Below are positions 37,794 to 48,085 of a DNA stretch of 64,000 bases, in pieces. Made by a program: the position numbers and the translations under genes. Position 1 is the stretch's first letter, and each line of letters opens with the position of its first letter. Source of the stretch: Mucilaginibacter kameinonensis. GTDB lineage: Bacteria; Bacteroidota; Bacteroidia; Sphingobacteriales; Sphingobacteriaceae. The notes below the pieces were generated by a model that was not told where the DNA came from, searched no databases, and was given only the letters and a program-made list of their open reading frames with translations. Where the stretch lies: the NCBI RefSeq assembly GCF_003675385.1, contig NZ_RCWZ01000002.1, forward strand, positions 62,001 to 126,000, read 5' to 3'.

Positions 37794-38846
37794 ATGAAGA
37801 AAATAATTATTACAGGCGGAGCCGGATTTATCGGGTCGCATGTGGTACGCAGATTTGTAAAAAAGTATCCAAATTATTTAATTGTAAACGTTGATGCACT
37901 CACCTATGCTGGAAATCTGGAAAACTTATCAGATATCGAAGACGAAGCAAATTATGTATTTGAAAAGGCTGATATCACAAATGCCGAGCAATTAAATGTT
38001 ATTTTTGATAAATATGGGGTGACGGATGTTATACACCTGGCCGCCGAGTCTCATGTTGATAGGTCTATTACAAATCCGTTGGACTTTGTTTACACAAACA
38101 TTATTGGCACTGTAAATTTACTTGAGGTAGCAAAAAACAAGTGGAAGGACGACTATAGCGCGCATTTGTTTTATCATGTATCAACTGACGAGGTTTATGG
38201 CGCATTAGGAAGCGAAGGCTTGTTTACAGAAGAGACCCGATATGACCCGCATTCACCATATAGTGCAAGCAAGGCATCGTCTGATCACTTTGTTCGCGCT
38301 TATCAGGATACCTATGGCATAAATGTGTTGGTTTCTAATTGTTCCAATAACTACGGGCCATATCACTTCCCCGAAAAGCTAATCCCATTAATGATTAATA
38401 ACATTATTAATAATAAACCGCTGCCTGTCTACGGTGACGGAAAATATACAAGGGATTGGTTGTTTGTTAAGGATCATGCCGTTGCCATCGATCTGATATT
38501 TCATGATGGAAAAATAGGCGATACCTATAATATAGGAGGCTTCAACGAGTGGAAAAATATCGATCTTGTGCATTTACTTTGTGAACAAGTGGACGAAAAG
38601 TTTGGACGTCCATCCGGTACAAGTAAACAATTAATTACTTTTGTAAAGGATCGTCCGGGCCATGATAGGCGATATGCGATTGATGCAGGTAAAATTAATA
38701 GGGAACTGGGCTGGCAACCATCTGTTACGTTTGAACAAGGGTTATCAGAAACAATAGATTGGTTTTTGGCAAACAAAACATGGCTTGAGAATGTAACAAG
38801 CGGTGCGTATGCAAGCTATTATGATAATCAATATTCAAATAGCTAA
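37794..38846 (+). CDS. rfbB: dTDP-glucose 4,6-dehydratase
   Basis: A 350-residue extended SDR: NAD loop GGAGFIGSHVVRRF, VDALTYAGN, catalytic STDEVYG (Thr/Asp/Glu) and YSASK (Tyr, Lys). These are the residues that separate RmlB from plain epimerases. Second step of dTDP-L-rhamnose synthesis. The other steps are spread over the next 10 kb (rfbA at 39165 and 47218, rfbC, rfbD). Confidence 0.96.
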   Translation: MKKIIITGGAGFIGSHVVRRFVKKYPNYLIVNVDALTYAGNLENLSDIEDEANYVFEKADITNAEQLNVIFDKYGVTDVIHLAAESHVDRSITNPLDFVYTNIIGTVNLLEVAKNKWKDDYSAHLFYHVSTDEVYGALGSEGLFTEETRYDPHSPYSASKASSDHFVRAYQDTYGINVLVSNCSNNYGPYHFPEKLIPLMINNIINNKPLPVYGDGKYTRDWLFVKDHAVAIDLIFHDGKIGDTYNIGGFNEWKNIDLVHLLCEQVDEKFGRPSGTSKQLITFVKDRPGHDRRYAIDAGKINRELGWQPSVTFEQGLSETIDWFLANKTWLENVTSGAYASYYDNQYSNS

Positions 38847-39164
38847 ACTACAGGTTAGGTATAAAGATTATAAGATAATAATCTCTATGGGCTTTTGCTG
38901 AAGATATTTAAACGGTACATAAGGTAGCCTATGAACTTAATCATGTGCAATGTAAGCAGCCATTTTCACGTAGTATTTAGAAGCGTTATCTTTAAAAAGG
39001 ATAGTTAAAAATATCTTTTTATTTATATTGTTATCTGGTACGTGTATCTAAGTTGCTTTTTTCGATTAAGGAAAATGTTTCGCGTGGAAATCCGATATCG
39101 GCATAACGATCCGGATATTTGTAATAAAGAGCTTTAGTAATAGCAATAAAAAATATATATCACC
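38847..39164. other. 318-base gap before rfbA
   Basis: No gene is supported here. The stretch is AT-rich with short palindromes (CCGATATCGG near 39090; GATCCGGATATTTG near 39108) and a GGATATTTGTAAT segment that is one base from the -7 consensus. It may contain the rfbA promoter, since spacing in the rest of the locus is much tighter. Confidence 0.4.
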
Positions 39165-40025
39165 ATGAAAGGAATTATTCTGGCCGGTGGATCCGGAACC
39201 CGTCTTTATCCAATTACAAAAGCAATTAGTAAGCAATTAATGCCTATTTACGATAAGCCGATGATTTATTATCCATTATCGGTGTTAATGCTCGCTGGAA
39301 TTAGCGAAATATTAATAATCACCACTCCCGACGATCAAGCCGGATTTATTCGGTTGCTGGGCGACGGAAGCGATTTGGGCTGCCGTTTTGAATTCGCTGT
39401 GCAGGAGGTACCTAATGGGCTTGCTCAGGCTTTTGTTATAGGTGCCGATTTTATTGGTGACGACAAAGTTGCTTTGGTTTTAGGAGATAATATATTTTAC
39501 GGGTCTGGTTTTAGTAAGTTGATGCAAAGTTTCAATGATGTAGACGGAGCAGCGATTTTTGCCTATCCGGTAGCAGATCCTGAACGCTACGGTGTTGTAG
39601 AGTTTGATAAGCAATTTAAGGCCATTTCTATTGAGGAGAAACCAGTAACCCCTAAATCGAACTATGCGGTGCCGGGACTTTACTTTTATGATAACCAGGT
39701 TGTTGAAATAGCAAGGAATATTAAAGCTTCTCCGCGCGGTGAGTTTGAAATTACAGATGTAAACAGAACATATCTTGAGCAGGGAAACCTCCACGTTGGC
39801 GTTATGGACAGAGGTACTGCGTGGCTTGATACCGGTACATTCGATTCATTGAGTGACGCATCCGAGTTTGTAAGGGTTATTGAAAAACGACAAGATACAA
39901 AAATAGGCTGTATCGAAGAGGTGGCTTACCGTATGGGCTTTATTGATTATGAAGCGCTTCAGGCTTTAGCTGTAAAATATATTAAGAGCGGCTACGGGAA
40001 ATATATCCAGGGAATTGAACAATAG
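39165..40025 (+). CDS. rfbA: Glucose-1-phosphate thymidylyltransferase, copy 1
   Basis: A 286-residue RmlA: nucleotide loop [27 protein letters not shown] (residues 7-33), LGDNIFYG metal site and the C-terminal KSGYGKY. It makes dTDP-glucose, the first step to dTDP-L-rhamnose. A second copy at 47218-48081 is about three quarters identical by eye. Copy 1 is in register with rfbB and the sugar genes that follow. Confidence 0.96.
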   Translation: MKGIILAGGSGTRLYPITKAISKQLMPIYDKPMIYYPLSVLMLAGISEILIITTPDDQAGFIRLLGDGSDLGCRFEFAVQEVPNGLAQAFVIGADFIGDDKVALVLGDNIFYGSGFSKLMQSFNDVDGAAIFAYPVADPERYGVVEFDKQFKAISIEEKPVTPKSNYAVPGLYFYDNQVVEIARNIKASPRGEFEITDVNRTYLEQGNLHVGVMDRGTAWLDTGTFDSLSDASEFVRVIEKRQDTKIGCIEEVAYRMGFIDYEALQALAVKYIKSGYGKYIQGIEQ

Positions 40026-40140
40026 GGTTTAAGGAATTAACGAAAAGTAATTCATGAACTTGGATTGGTTAACAACGGCGATAGCAGGAAATATCTTTTG
40101 CGCCCTTAGCATTTTCAAACTTTACTTTATCCAAATCATA

Positions 40141-41256
40141 ATGAAAAAAATAGCACTTATAACAGGAATAACCGGGCAAGATGGAGCATATCTTACAGAT
40201 TTGCTGCTGTCAAAAGGGTATGAGGTTCACGGTATAAAAAGGAGGAGTTCATTATTTAACACCGATAGGATTGATCATTTATATCAGGACCCGCATGAGC
40301 AAAAAATTAACCTTGTATTACATTACGGCGATTTGAGTGATTCAACCAACCTGATACGTATTATTCAGCAGGTTCAGCCTGATGAAATCTATAATTTAGG
40401 TGCAATGTCGCATGTAAAGGTTAGTTTTGATACACCTGAATATACAGCAAATGCCGATGGCATAGGTACCCTGCGTTTATTGGAGGCCATTAGAATATTG
40501 GGACTTGAGAAAAAGACAAAAATATATCAGGCTTCCACTTCTGAACTTTATGGTTTAGTTCAGGCCGTACCCCAATCTGAAACAACGCCATTTTATCCCC
40601 GTTCTCCATATGCAGTGGCAAAAATGTATGCTTATTGGATCACGGTAAACTACCGCGAAGCATATGGTGTTTACGCATGTAACGGTATTTTATTTAACCA
40701 CGAAAGCCCGCTGCGTGGCGAAACCTTTGTAACCCGTAAAATTACTCGCGCAACCGCTAAAATTGCCATGGGTTTACAGGATAAATTGTATTTGGGCAAC
40801 CTTGATGCTCAGCGCGACTGGGGCCATGCCAAAGATTATGTTGAGGCTATGTATCTGATATTACAGCAGGAAACCCCTACCGATTACGTTATTGCGACAG
40901 GTGTAACCACCCGGGTACGTGAGTTTGTTAGGATGGCTTTTGCTGAGGTAGGCATAACAATAGAATTTAAAGGAGAAGGTGCTAACGAAAGAGGTTACGT
41001 TGTTGCTTGTGAATTACCCGATTTTCAGATCGAAATAGGTAAAGAAGTGGTAGCTGTTGATCCGAAGTATTTCCGTCCAACAGAAGTTGATTTACTAATT
41101 GGCGACCCCACTAAATCAAAGACCCTGTTAGGTTGGGTGCCGAAGTATGATTTGAAAATGTTGGTAGAAGACATGATGAACGCCGACGTTGACTATTTTC
41201 GCAGGGAAAAATTATTGAAGGAGTCTGGCTATACTATCAAAAATCAATTTGAATAA
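40141..41256 (+). CDS. gmd: GDP-mannose 4,6-dehydratase
   Basis: The 371-residue enzyme begins [20 protein letters not shown], the usual Gmd N-terminus. Visible are the NADP loop [21 protein letters not shown], catalytic Ser-Thr-Ser-Glu-Leu-Tyr-Gly (STSELYG) and YAVAKMY (Tyr/Lys). The family length is about 370. The reading frame extends 29 codons upstream to 40054, but that extension is hydrophobic and absent from the family, so the ATG at 40141 is chosen. It makes GDP-4-keto-6-deoxymannose for fcl, 2 bases downstream. Confidence 0.95.
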   Translation: MKKIALITGITGQDGAYLTDLLLSKGYEVHGIKRRSSLFNTDRIDHLYQDPHEQKINLVLHYGDLSDSTNLIRIIQQVQPDEIYNLGAMSHVKVSFDTPEYTANADGIGTLRLLEAIRILGLEKKTKIYQASTSELYGLVQAVPQSETTPFYPRSPYAVAKMYAYWITVNYREAYGVYACNGILFNHESPLRGETFVTRKITRATAKIAMGLQDKLYLGNLDAQRDWGHAKDYVEAMYLILQQETPTDYVIATGVTTRVREFVRMAFAEVGITIEFKGEGANERGYVVACELPDFQIEIGKEVVAVDPKYFRPTEVDLLIGDPTKSKTLLGWVPKYDLKMLVEDMMNADVDYFRREKLLKESGYTIKNQFE

Positions 41257-41258
41257 TA

Positions 41259-42200
41259 ATGATGGAAAAAGATGCTAAAATTTACATTGCAGGCCATCGT
41301 GGGATGGTTGGTTCGGCGATATATCGTAAACTTGTAAAAGAAGGATTTAGCAATTTAATTGACCGCACTTCAGATCAGCTTGATTTAAGAAACCAGCAAC
41401 AGGTTGCAGATTTTTTTGCAACCGAAAAACCAGATTATGTATTTCTTGCCGCTGCCAAAGTGGGTGGTATAGTGGCTAATAATATTTATCGGGCGGAGTT
41501 TTTGTATGACAATCTGCAAATTCAAAACAATATTATTCATCAATCATACCTTAACGGGGTCAAAAAATTAATGTTTTTGGGTTCAAGTTGTATCTATCCT
41601 AAAATGGCTCCTCAACCGTTAAAGGAGGATTATCTGCTAACCGGTTTACTTGAGCAAACAAACGAACCTTATGCTATAGCAAAAATTGCAGGCATAAAAA
41701 TGTGCGATGCATATCGTGCGCAATATGATTGCAATTATATTGCGGTGATGCCCACCAATCTATACGGTTATAACGATAATTATCACCCACAGAACTCGCA
41801 TGTTTTGCCGGCATTGATCCGCCGGTTTCATGAAGCAAAAGAGCAAGGATTACCGGACGTTACAATTTGGGGTACAGGATCCCCAAAACGTGAGTTTTTG
41901 TTTGCCGATGATCTTGCTGAAGCCTGCTATTATTTAATGCGTAATTATAATGAGAGCGGATTAGTAAACGTAGGAACGGGCGAAGATATATCGATAAAGG
42001 ATCTGGCGTTATTGATACAAAAGATAGTAGGCTATGCTGGTGAGATAAAATTTGATACATCCAAACCTGATGGTACACCTCGAAAATTGATGGATGTATC
42101 CAAGTTGCATAGCAAAGGCTGGAAACACACTATCAGATTGGAAGATGGAATTAAAATGGCATACAGCGACTTTTTGAACAAAACGAATTCTGCCATCTAA
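41259..42200 (+). CDS. fcl: GDP-L-fucose synthase
   Basis: A 313-residue epimerase/reductase: [18 protein letters not shown] loop, AAKVGGI, catalytic GSSCIYPK (Ser, Cys) and YAIAKIAG (Tyr, Lys), His in the [11 protein letters not shown] segment. With gmd it provides GDP-L-fucose, so the polymer probably contains fucose as well as rhamnose. Two in-frame start codons are adjacent (41259, 41262). Confidence 0.95.
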   Translation: MMEKDAKIYIAGHRGMVGSAIYRKLVKEGFSNLIDRTSDQLDLRNQQQVADFFATEKPDYVFLAAAKVGGIVANNIYRAEFLYDNLQIQNNIIHQSYLNGVKKLMFLGSSCIYPKMAPQPLKEDYLLTGLLEQTNEPYAIAKIAGIKMCDAYRAQYDCNYIAVMPTNLYGYNDNYHPQNSHVLPALIRRFHEAKEQGLPDVTIWGTGSPKREFLFADDLAEACYYLMRNYNESGLVNVGTGEDISIKDLALLIQKIVGYAGEIKFDTSKPDGTPRKLMDVSKLHSKGWKHTIRLEDGIKMAYSDFLNKTNSAI

Positions 42201-42228
42201 TAACGTTAACAAAATTTAAGATCAAAGT

Positions 42229-43107
42229 ATGGATGCAGTTCTTGCATTTAAAGCAAATGCTAAATTGGGTGAAGGTGCAATCTGGAATGTTGACAATCAA
42301 AAGCTCTATTGGGTAGATATTGAAGGCAAGTGCTTTAATATATTTGATCCTGCTACCAGCGATAATATAGTTTATAAAACGGGTAAGCGTATTGGTACAG
42401 TAGTACCTATAAATGCCAATACAGTTTTAACTGCCCTGGAAGATGGAATTGCGACAATAGATCTTGAAAAGGGTTCGGTTGACTATGTACTGAATACGGA
42501 TATTCATAAGGTGAACAATCGTCGTTTTAATGACGGTAAATGTGATCCTCGCGGTCGTTTCTGGGTGGGGACTTTATCAATGGATGGTATTGCGAATGTA
42601 AGTTCTTTATATTGTATTGACAAAGATTTTAATCTGTCTGAAAGAATCAGCGGGGTATCAATTTCCAACGGAATTGCCTGGAGTATTGATGGCTCCCTGA
42701 TGTATTATATTGATACGCCCACCGGCGAGGTAGTACAGTTTGACTATAATTTGGAGAGCGGCACTATTGCAAACAAGAAATTAATTATTAGGATTACTGA
42801 GGAAGATGGTTATCCCGACGGAATGACCATAGACGGCCAAGGTATGTTATGGGTAGCTTTATGGGATGGATTTGGTGTGGTACAAATAGACCCATCCACC
42901 GGCGATATTTTGCAAAAGATAAATATACCGGCTCCTAAAGTAACCTCCTGTACTTTTGGGGGCCCCAATCTTGATCAATTATATATTACTACAGCCCGTG
43001 TTGAAATGACTGAAGATGATTTGTTGAAGTATCCGTTAAGCGGCTCAATTTTTACTGCCGATATTAAGGTGACTGGACTACCTGCAAATCATTTTATCCG
43101 TTCATAA
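42229..43107 (+). CDS. SMP-30/gluconolactonase-like protein
   Basis: The 292-residue protein is a six-bladed beta-propeller of the SMP-30/regucalcin/LRE group: LGEGAIWNVDNQKLYWVDI, NDGKCDPRGRFWVGTLS, SNGIAWSIDG, and YPDGMTIDGQGMLWVALWDG (metal-binding Glu, Asn, Asp). Such enzymes open sugar lactones. It lies between fcl and rfbC with gaps of 28 and 89 bases, so it is part of the sugar cluster. Its substrate is unknown; a role in turning over fucose- or rhamnose-type lactones would be a guess. Confidence 0.85.
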   Translation: MDAVLAFKANAKLGEGAIWNVDNQKLYWVDIEGKCFNIFDPATSDNIVYKTGKRIGTVVPINANTVLTALEDGIATIDLEKGSVDYVLNTDIHKVNNRRFNDGKCDPRGRFWVGTLSMDGIANVSSLYCIDKDFNLSERISGVSISNGIAWSIDGSLMYYIDTPTGEVVQFDYNLESGTIANKKLIIRITEEDGYPDGMTIDGQGMLWVALWDGFGVVQIDPSTGDILQKINIPAPKVTSCTFGGPNLDQLYITTARVEMTEDDLLKYPLSGSIFTADIKVTGLPANHFIRS

Positions 43108-43196
43108 CCTCTGGGTTAGTAAATTGCAAAACTAATTCAGTTGCTATAGTTAGATACGCATTAAAATAATTTTATATCTGCCAAATAAATCATTGA

Positions 43197-43751
43197 ATGA
43201 CTATTACAAAAACACCTATTGAAGGACTTTTAATTTTAACGCCGCGAATATTCGGCGATAATAGGGGGTACTTTTTTGAATCGTATAATTTTACCTCCTT
43301 TAATAACGCCGTAGGATATGAGGTTAACTTTGTACAGGATAATCAATCATATTCAACCAAAGGCGTGCTGCGGGGCCTGCACCTTCAAAAAGGTGAATTT
43401 TCACAAGCTAAACTGGTTAGGGTAACCAAAGGTGAAGTTTTGGACGTTGCGGTAGATCTTCGTAAAGGCTCGGCAACTTATGGGCAGCATTGTAGCGTGG
43501 TTTTAACCGAAGAGAACAACGAACAGTTTTTTATTCCTCGTGGATTTGCGCATGGCTTTATTGTATTAAGTGATGAGGCTGTTTTTCAATATAAGTGCGA
43601 CAATTATTATAATAAACAGTCGGAAGGTGGTTTGCATTATGCTGATCCCGACTTAAATATTGATTGGCAACTAAACGGTAGTGATGTGTTGGTATCAGAT
43701 AAAGACCTGGAGCTACCGTTTTTAAAAGATGCCCCTGACTTTGGTTTTTAG
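43197..43751 (+). CDS. rfbC: dTDP-4-dehydrorhamnose 3,5-epimerase
   Basis: A 184-residue RmlC cupin: IFGDNRGYFFESYN, FVQDNQSYSTKGVLRGLHLQ (catalytic His), VAVDLRKGSATYGQ, FIPRGFAHGF and QYKCDNYY. Third step of dTDP-L-rhamnose synthesis, placed 43 bases before rfbD. Confidence 0.96.
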   Translation: MTITKTPIEGLLILTPRIFGDNRGYFFESYNFTSFNNAVGYEVNFVQDNQSYSTKGVLRGLHLQKGEFSQAKLVRVTKGEVLDVAVDLRKGSATYGQHCSVVLTEENNEQFFIPRGFAHGFIVLSDEAVFQYKCDNYYNKQSEGGLHYADPDLNIDWQLNGSDVLVSDKDLELPFLKDAPDFGF

Positions 43752-43794
43752 TACTGTTCTTTCTCTTTAATTTAAAAATATAGAATCAGGTAAA

Positions 43795-44658
43795 ATGCAA
43801 AATATTATTGTATTTGGAGCTTCGGGCCAGTTGGGTAACTGTTTAAAAAAAGTAGCCGGAGATAGGGGAATTGATTATATCCATTTCTTGCCGGAAGATG
43901 AGGCTGACATTCTGCGGGAAGATTTGCTCAATATTGTTTTCGAAAAATATAAGCCGGGTTTTGCCATAAATTGTGCAGCTTATACTGCTGTTGATAAAGC
44001 GGAAGATGATATTGATCTGGCTCGGGCTATAAATAAAACCGGTGCTGAAAACCTTGCCAGGCAGTGTAAAGTAAATAACGCAGCTCTTATACAAATATCA
44101 ACTGATTTTATTTTTAAAGGGGATGTAGCACTTCCACGTACGGAAGAGGATCCTGCAGAGCCCATCAGTGTATATGGTTTAACCAAACTTGAGGGCGAAC
44201 AAGTAATTGCAGAAATTCTGGATGAATACTACACTATTCGTACAAGTTGGCTCTATTCAGAATATGGCAACAATTTTGTAAAAACAATGTTAAAGCTCGG
44301 CGCAGAGCGTGATGAACTTAAAATCATTGCGGATCAGGTGGGTACACCAACCTATGCTATCGATCTTGCCGAAGTAATTCTTGATATTATAACATCAGGC
44401 AAAAAAACTTATGGTGTTTATCACTATAGCAATGAAGGTGTAACTTCATGGTATGATTTTGCCAAAGGCATTTTTGATATTTCAGGTACCGATGTTAAGG
44501 TATATCCGATACGTACCTCTGAATTTCCAACAAAGGCCCAGCGCCCCGCGTTTTCGGTAATGGATAAGGCTAAGATCAAAGCCACCTTTGGCGTTAGTAT
44601 TCCTTATTGGAGGGACAGTTTGAAGGTTTGTATAGAAAAATTGGCCGCTGCGCAATAG
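43795..44658 (+). CDS. rfbD: dTDP-4-dehydrorhamnose reductase
   Basis: A 287-residue RmlD: NADPH loop VFGASGQLGNCLK, NCAAYTAVDKAEDD, STDFIFKG, catalytic YGLTKLEGEQ (Tyr, Lys) and TSWLYSEYGNNFVKTML. It completes dTDP-L-rhamnose. A shared terminator follows and separates it from the convergent cysN. Confidence 0.96.
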   Translation: MQNIIVFGASGQLGNCLKKVAGDRGIDYIHFLPEDEADILREDLLNIVFEKYKPGFAINCAAYTAVDKAEDDIDLARAINKTGAENLARQCKVNNAALIQISTDFIFKGDVALPRTEEDPAEPISVYGLTKLEGEQVIAEILDEYYTIRTSWLYSEYGNNFVKTMLKLGAERDELKIIADQVGTPTYAIDLAEVILDIITSGKKTYGVYHYSNEGVTSWYDFAKGIFDISGTDVKVYPIRTSEFPTKAQRPAFSVMDKAKIKATFGVSIPYWRDSLKVCIEKLAAAQ

Positions 44659-44679
44659 GCTATGACAGGTTATAAAAAT

Positions 44680-44713
44680 AAAATGCCCGGCTTTTTTAGG
44701 AGCCGGGCATTTT
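44680..44713. terminator. Bidirectional terminator between rfbD and cysN
   Basis: A 13-bp perfect stem (AAAATGCCCGGCT at 44680-44692, complement at 44701-44713) with T-runs on both sides serves both convergent transcripts. Confidence 0.9.
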
Positions 44714-44736
44714 ATTTTTATACTTTTTGGCTTAGT

Positions 44737-45978
44737 TTACAAAAACGTACCGGCGGCTACAGTTTCATTAGTTGATTCATCAACCAGGATCAATGAACCG
44801 GTAATTCGGTTTTTGCGATACTCGTCAAATACTACCGGTTGGGTAGTGCGTAAACGAATCTTCACCATTTCGTTCATCTTGATATCGGTATTTTCCTCCT
44901 GCTTTTCAAGGGTATTGATATCCAGTTTATAATAAACCTCTTTGATGATCGACATTACCTCGCGTGTGGTAGTTTTAAGGTGGTATTTAGCCCCCGGACG
45001 CGGTCCGCGGGTTGCCATCCAGCAAATCATGGCATCAAGGTCCTGACTTACCTGTGGCTCGCTGTCATCTTTTACAATCATATCGCCGCGGCTTACGTCA
45101 ATGTCATCCTCTAAAGTAATAGAAACCGACATCGGCGCGAAAGCTTCCTCAACCGGGCCCGAATAGGTATCGATAGATTTAATGACTGATGTTAATCCCG
45201 ATGGCAATACGGTTATCTTATCGCCAGGCTTAAAAATGCCTCCGGCTATACGCCCTGCATAGCCCCGGTAATCATGATATTCATCAGCATGCGGACGGAT
45301 CACTGTTTGTACAGGGAAACGTGCGTCTGAGTGGTTTTCATCACTGGCAATATGGATAGTTTCCAGGGTATGCAACAAGCTCTCGCCTTTGTACCATGGC
45401 ATATTTTCCGAGTCGTTTACCACGTTATCGCCGGCTAAAGCACTCATTGGCACAAAACGGATATCCTTAACATCAATTTTAGCGGCAAATGCCTCGTATT
45501 GCTCAACTACTTTATTAAAAGCCTCTTCACTGTAATCAACCAAATCCATCTTGTTTACACAAACAATAATATGAGGGATCTTTAACAGTGAAGCAATGAA
45601 CGAGTGGCGGCAGGTTTGCTCAACCACACCTTTGCGCACATCAATAAGTACAAGTGCAAGGTTAGCAGTTGATGCGCCGGTAACCATGTTACGGGTATAT
45701 TGGATATGGCCCGGAGTATCGGCAATAATAAATTTGCGTTTAGGGGTTGCAAAGTAGCGGTAAGCAACATCAATAGTGATGCCTTGCTCACGCTCAGAGC
45801 GTAGGCCATCAGTTAACAACGATAAATCAACATGCTGAAGACCTTTGCGTTCGCTTGATTGTTTTACAGCCTCCATCTGATCTTCAAAGATGGATTTTGA
45901 ATCGTATAGTAAGCGCCCTATAAGGGTACTTTTTCCATCGTCAACACTACCGGCTGTAGTAAAACGTAATAATTCCAT
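44737..45978 (-). CDS. cysN: Sulfate adenylyltransferase subunit 1 (GTPase)
   Basis: A 413-residue EF-1-alpha-like GTPase: P-loop GSVDDGKST (residues 9-17), DTPGHIQYTRNM, NKMDLVD. It lacks the APS kinase (CysC) domain seen in some fusions. With CysD it makes APS from sulfate and ATP. The reading frame extends 13 codons further to 46017, but the family starts at MELLRFTTAGSVDDG, so 45978 is chosen. Sits 58 bases after cysD. Confidence 0.95.
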   Translation of the reverse strand: MELLRFTTAGSVDDGKSTLIGRLLYDSKSIFEDQMEAVKQSSERKGLQHVDLSLLTDGLRSEREQGITIDVAYRYFATPKRKFIIADTPGHIQYTRNMVTGASTANLALVLIDVRKGVVEQTCRHSFIASLLKIPHIIVCVNKMDLVDYSEEAFNKVVEQYEAFAAKIDVKDIRFVPMSALAGDNVVNDSENMPWYKGESLLHTLETIHIASDENHSDARFPVQTVIRPHADEYHDYRGYAGRIAGGIFKPGDKITVLPSGLTSVIKSIDTYSGPVEEAFAPMSVSITLEDDIDVSRGDMIVKDDSEPQVSQDLDAMICWMATRGPRPGAKYHLKTTTREVMSIIKEVYYKLDINTLEKQEENTDIKMNEMVKIRLRTTQPVVFDEYRKNRITGSLILVDESTNETVAAGTFL

Positions 45979-46036
45979 TGTGGTGGTATGTTTTTCGCTC
46001 CGGGCATTGGGACCCAAAGGCTTATTGAATCAAATT

Positions 46037-46942
46037 TTAAAAATAACCTTGCTTTTTCCTGTCTTCCATTGAAGTGTCCGAGCGTTTGTCATCACTGCGG
46101 TTACCACGCTCGGTACTGCGGGTGGCCGATACTTCGGCGACTATCTTCTCCAGCGTGTCGGCATCAGATTCGATACCGCCGGTGATGGTGATATCGCCGA
46201 GGGTACGGAAACGCATCAACTTGTTTTCGATAGTCTCACCTTCGCGAAGCTGTAAAAACTCAGAAGCAGGCAGCCAGGTATTATCGCGGTAAACGGCATC
46301 ACGCTGGTGTGCAAAGTATAAAGAAGGTATGGCTATGTTTTCCTGTAAAATATAGTTCCAGATATCCATCTCAGTCCAGTTGCTGATAGGGAATACACGG
46401 AAGTGCTCGCCCATACGCTTGCGGCCGTTGAAGATATTCCAAAGCTCGGGACGCTGGTTTTTAGGGTCCCATTGACCAAATTCATCGCGGTGGCTGAAGA
46501 AACGCTCTTTAGCGCGTGCTTTTTCTTCATCACGGCGGGCACCGCCAATGGCTGCATCTATTTTGTGGCTTTCAATGCTATCAAGCAGGGTTACTATCTG
46601 CAGTTCATTACGGCTGGCGTTAATACCGCTTTCCTCAACCGCGCGGCCTTTATCAATTGATTCCTGAACCGAACCTACAATAAGCTGTACGCCCAGGTTT
46701 TCAACCAGCTTATCCCTGAATTCCATAGTTTCCGGAAAGTTATGGCCGGTATCAATATGAATGAGGGGCATAGGAATTTTGGCAGGCCAGAATGCTTTTT
46801 TTGCCAGGTGTGTTACAACAATAGAGTCTTTCCCGCCCGAAAACAGGATGGCAGGACGATCAAACTGCGCAACCACTTCCCTGATAATGTAAATGGCTTC
46901 CGATTCTAATTCCTGCAGATGAGTAAGATAATATTTATGCAT
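46037..46942 (-). CDS. cysD: Sulfate adenylyltransferase subunit 2
   Basis: A 301-residue PP-loop ATPase: LFSGGKDSIVV (PP-loop) near residue 36, IDTGHNFPET, RRDEEKARAKER and SNWTEMDIWNYI. First gene of a cysDN pair transcribed against the surrounding sugar genes. No cysH, cysC or sulfotransferase gene is in the window. Could serve cysteine synthesis or sulfation of the polymer. The start is the ATG at 46942; the divergent gap to rfbA copy 2 holds a 10-bp-spaced direct repeat. Confidence 0.95.
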   Translation of the reverse strand: MHKYYLTHLQELESEAIYIIREVVAQFDRPAILFSGGKDSIVVTHLAKKAFWPAKIPMPLIHIDTGHNFPETMEFRDKLVENLGVQLIVGSVQESIDKGRAVEESGINASRNELQIVTLLDSIESHKIDAAIGGARRDEEKARAKERFFSHRDEFGQWDPKNQRPELWNIFNGRKRMGEHFRVFPISNWTEMDIWNYILQENIAIPSLYFAHQRDAVYRDNTWLPASEFLQLREGETIENKLMRFRTLGDITITGGIESDADTLEKIVAEVSATRSTERGNRSDDKRSDTSMEDRKKQGYF

Positions 46943-46998
46943 GTTACCGATAAAACACTGCTAACCCCACCTAAATAGTAGAGTTTTGCATTTAAACT

Positions 46999-47016
46999 GC
47001 AATTATACGCAATTAT
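46999..47016. promoter_or_regulatory. Direct repeat GCAATTAT x2, 10-bp spacing, before cysD
   Basis: GCAATTAT at 46999-47006 recurs at 47009-47016, one helical turn apart, 57 bases upstream of the cysD start in a 275-base divergent gap. It fits a candidate binding site of a transcription regulator, but no factor can be named. Confidence 0.35.
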
Positions 47017-47217
47017 GCCAACTATCATGCTATCTATTTGGAATTTAACACGTGGATTTTATTATAGCAATCAGGCATAAATTAAACAAAGTGGTAATAT
47101 TTTACGTAAACCATAAAGCTGAAAAAAATATTTATTTTAGCTGTAAGTAATTGAAGGATTTTAGCAATAATTATAGCATATCACGTTTATAGGCATACCA
47201 AAAAAACATACATATTT

Positions 47218-48081
47218 ATGAAAGGAATTATTTTAGCGGGCGGTTCAGGTACACGTTTATACCCTATAACCAGGGCCATAAGCAAACAATTGATGCCTAT
47301 TTACGATAAGCCGATGATCTATTATCCACTGTCTGTTTTGATGCAGGCCGATATTAAGGAAATATTGATCATCACCACTCCGGAAGATAATCCGGGGTTT
47401 AAGCGCTTATTAGGAGACGGTGCCGAACTTGGATGCAAGTTTGAATATGCCATACAGGAAAAACCCAACGGACTTGCCCAGGCTTTTGTAATAGGCGAGC
47501 AGTTTATTGGCGATGACAAGGTAGCCCTGATATTGGGGGATAATATATTTTACGGTACCGGCTTTGCCGAACTGATCCGCAGTTTCAATGATGTTGATGG
47601 TGCTGCCATCTTCGCTTATCATGTAGCAGATCCGGAGCGTTATGGTGTGGTTGAATTTGATGCTGAATTTAGAGCGTTATCAATTGAAGAAAAGCCACTT
47701 CAGCCTAAATCAAAGTTTGCAGTGCCGGGTCTTTACTTCTACGACAATTCGGTGATCCAGATAGCAAAAGATCTTAAACCGTCTCCGCGTGGCGAATACG
47801 AAATTACCGACGTAAACAAGTTTTATCTTGAACAGGGTAACCTGCATGTTGGCGTAATGGATAAAGGTACAGCCTGGCTTGATACAGGAACCTTTGATTC
47901 ACTGAGCGATGCTACCGAATATGTGCGTGTGATTGAAAAACGCCAGTCAACAAAAATTGGCTGTATTGAAGAGGTTGCTTATCGCCGTGGATTTATCAAT
48001 GATGACCAGCTGCGGTTATTGGTTGAGAAATATATCAAAAGCGGTTACGGAAAGTACCTGCAAAGCTTATTACCGCAATAA
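47218..48081 (+). CDS. rfbA: Glucose-1-phosphate thymidylyltransferase, copy 2
   Basis: A 287-residue RmlA with the same landmarks as copy 1 ([37 protein letters not shown]). By eye roughly three quarters identical to the copy at 39165-40025, with differences spread evenly, so this is an old duplication or separate acquisition rather than a recent copy. It stands alone between the divergent cysD and convergent miaA (gap of only 4 bases to the miaA stop). Confidence 0.95.
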   Translation: MKGIILAGGSGTRLYPITRAISKQLMPIYDKPMIYYPLSVLMQADIKEILIITTPEDNPGFKRLLGDGAELGCKFEYAIQEKPNGLAQAFVIGEQFIGDDKVALILGDNIFYGTGFAELIRSFNDVDGAAIFAYHVADPERYGVVEFDAEFRALSIEEKPLQPKSKFAVPGLYFYDNSVIQIAKDLKPSPRGEYEITDVNKFYLEQGNLHVGVMDKGTAWLDTGTFDSLSDATEYVRVIEKRQSTKIGCIEEVAYRRGFINDDQLRLLVEKYIKSGYGKYLQSLLPQ

Positions 48082-48085
48082 ATAT

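Noticed and set aside
40054..40140. N-terminal extension of Gmd by 29 residues
   Set aside because: Hydrophobic, not in the family, and the ATG at 40141 gives the normal Gmd N-terminus and length.
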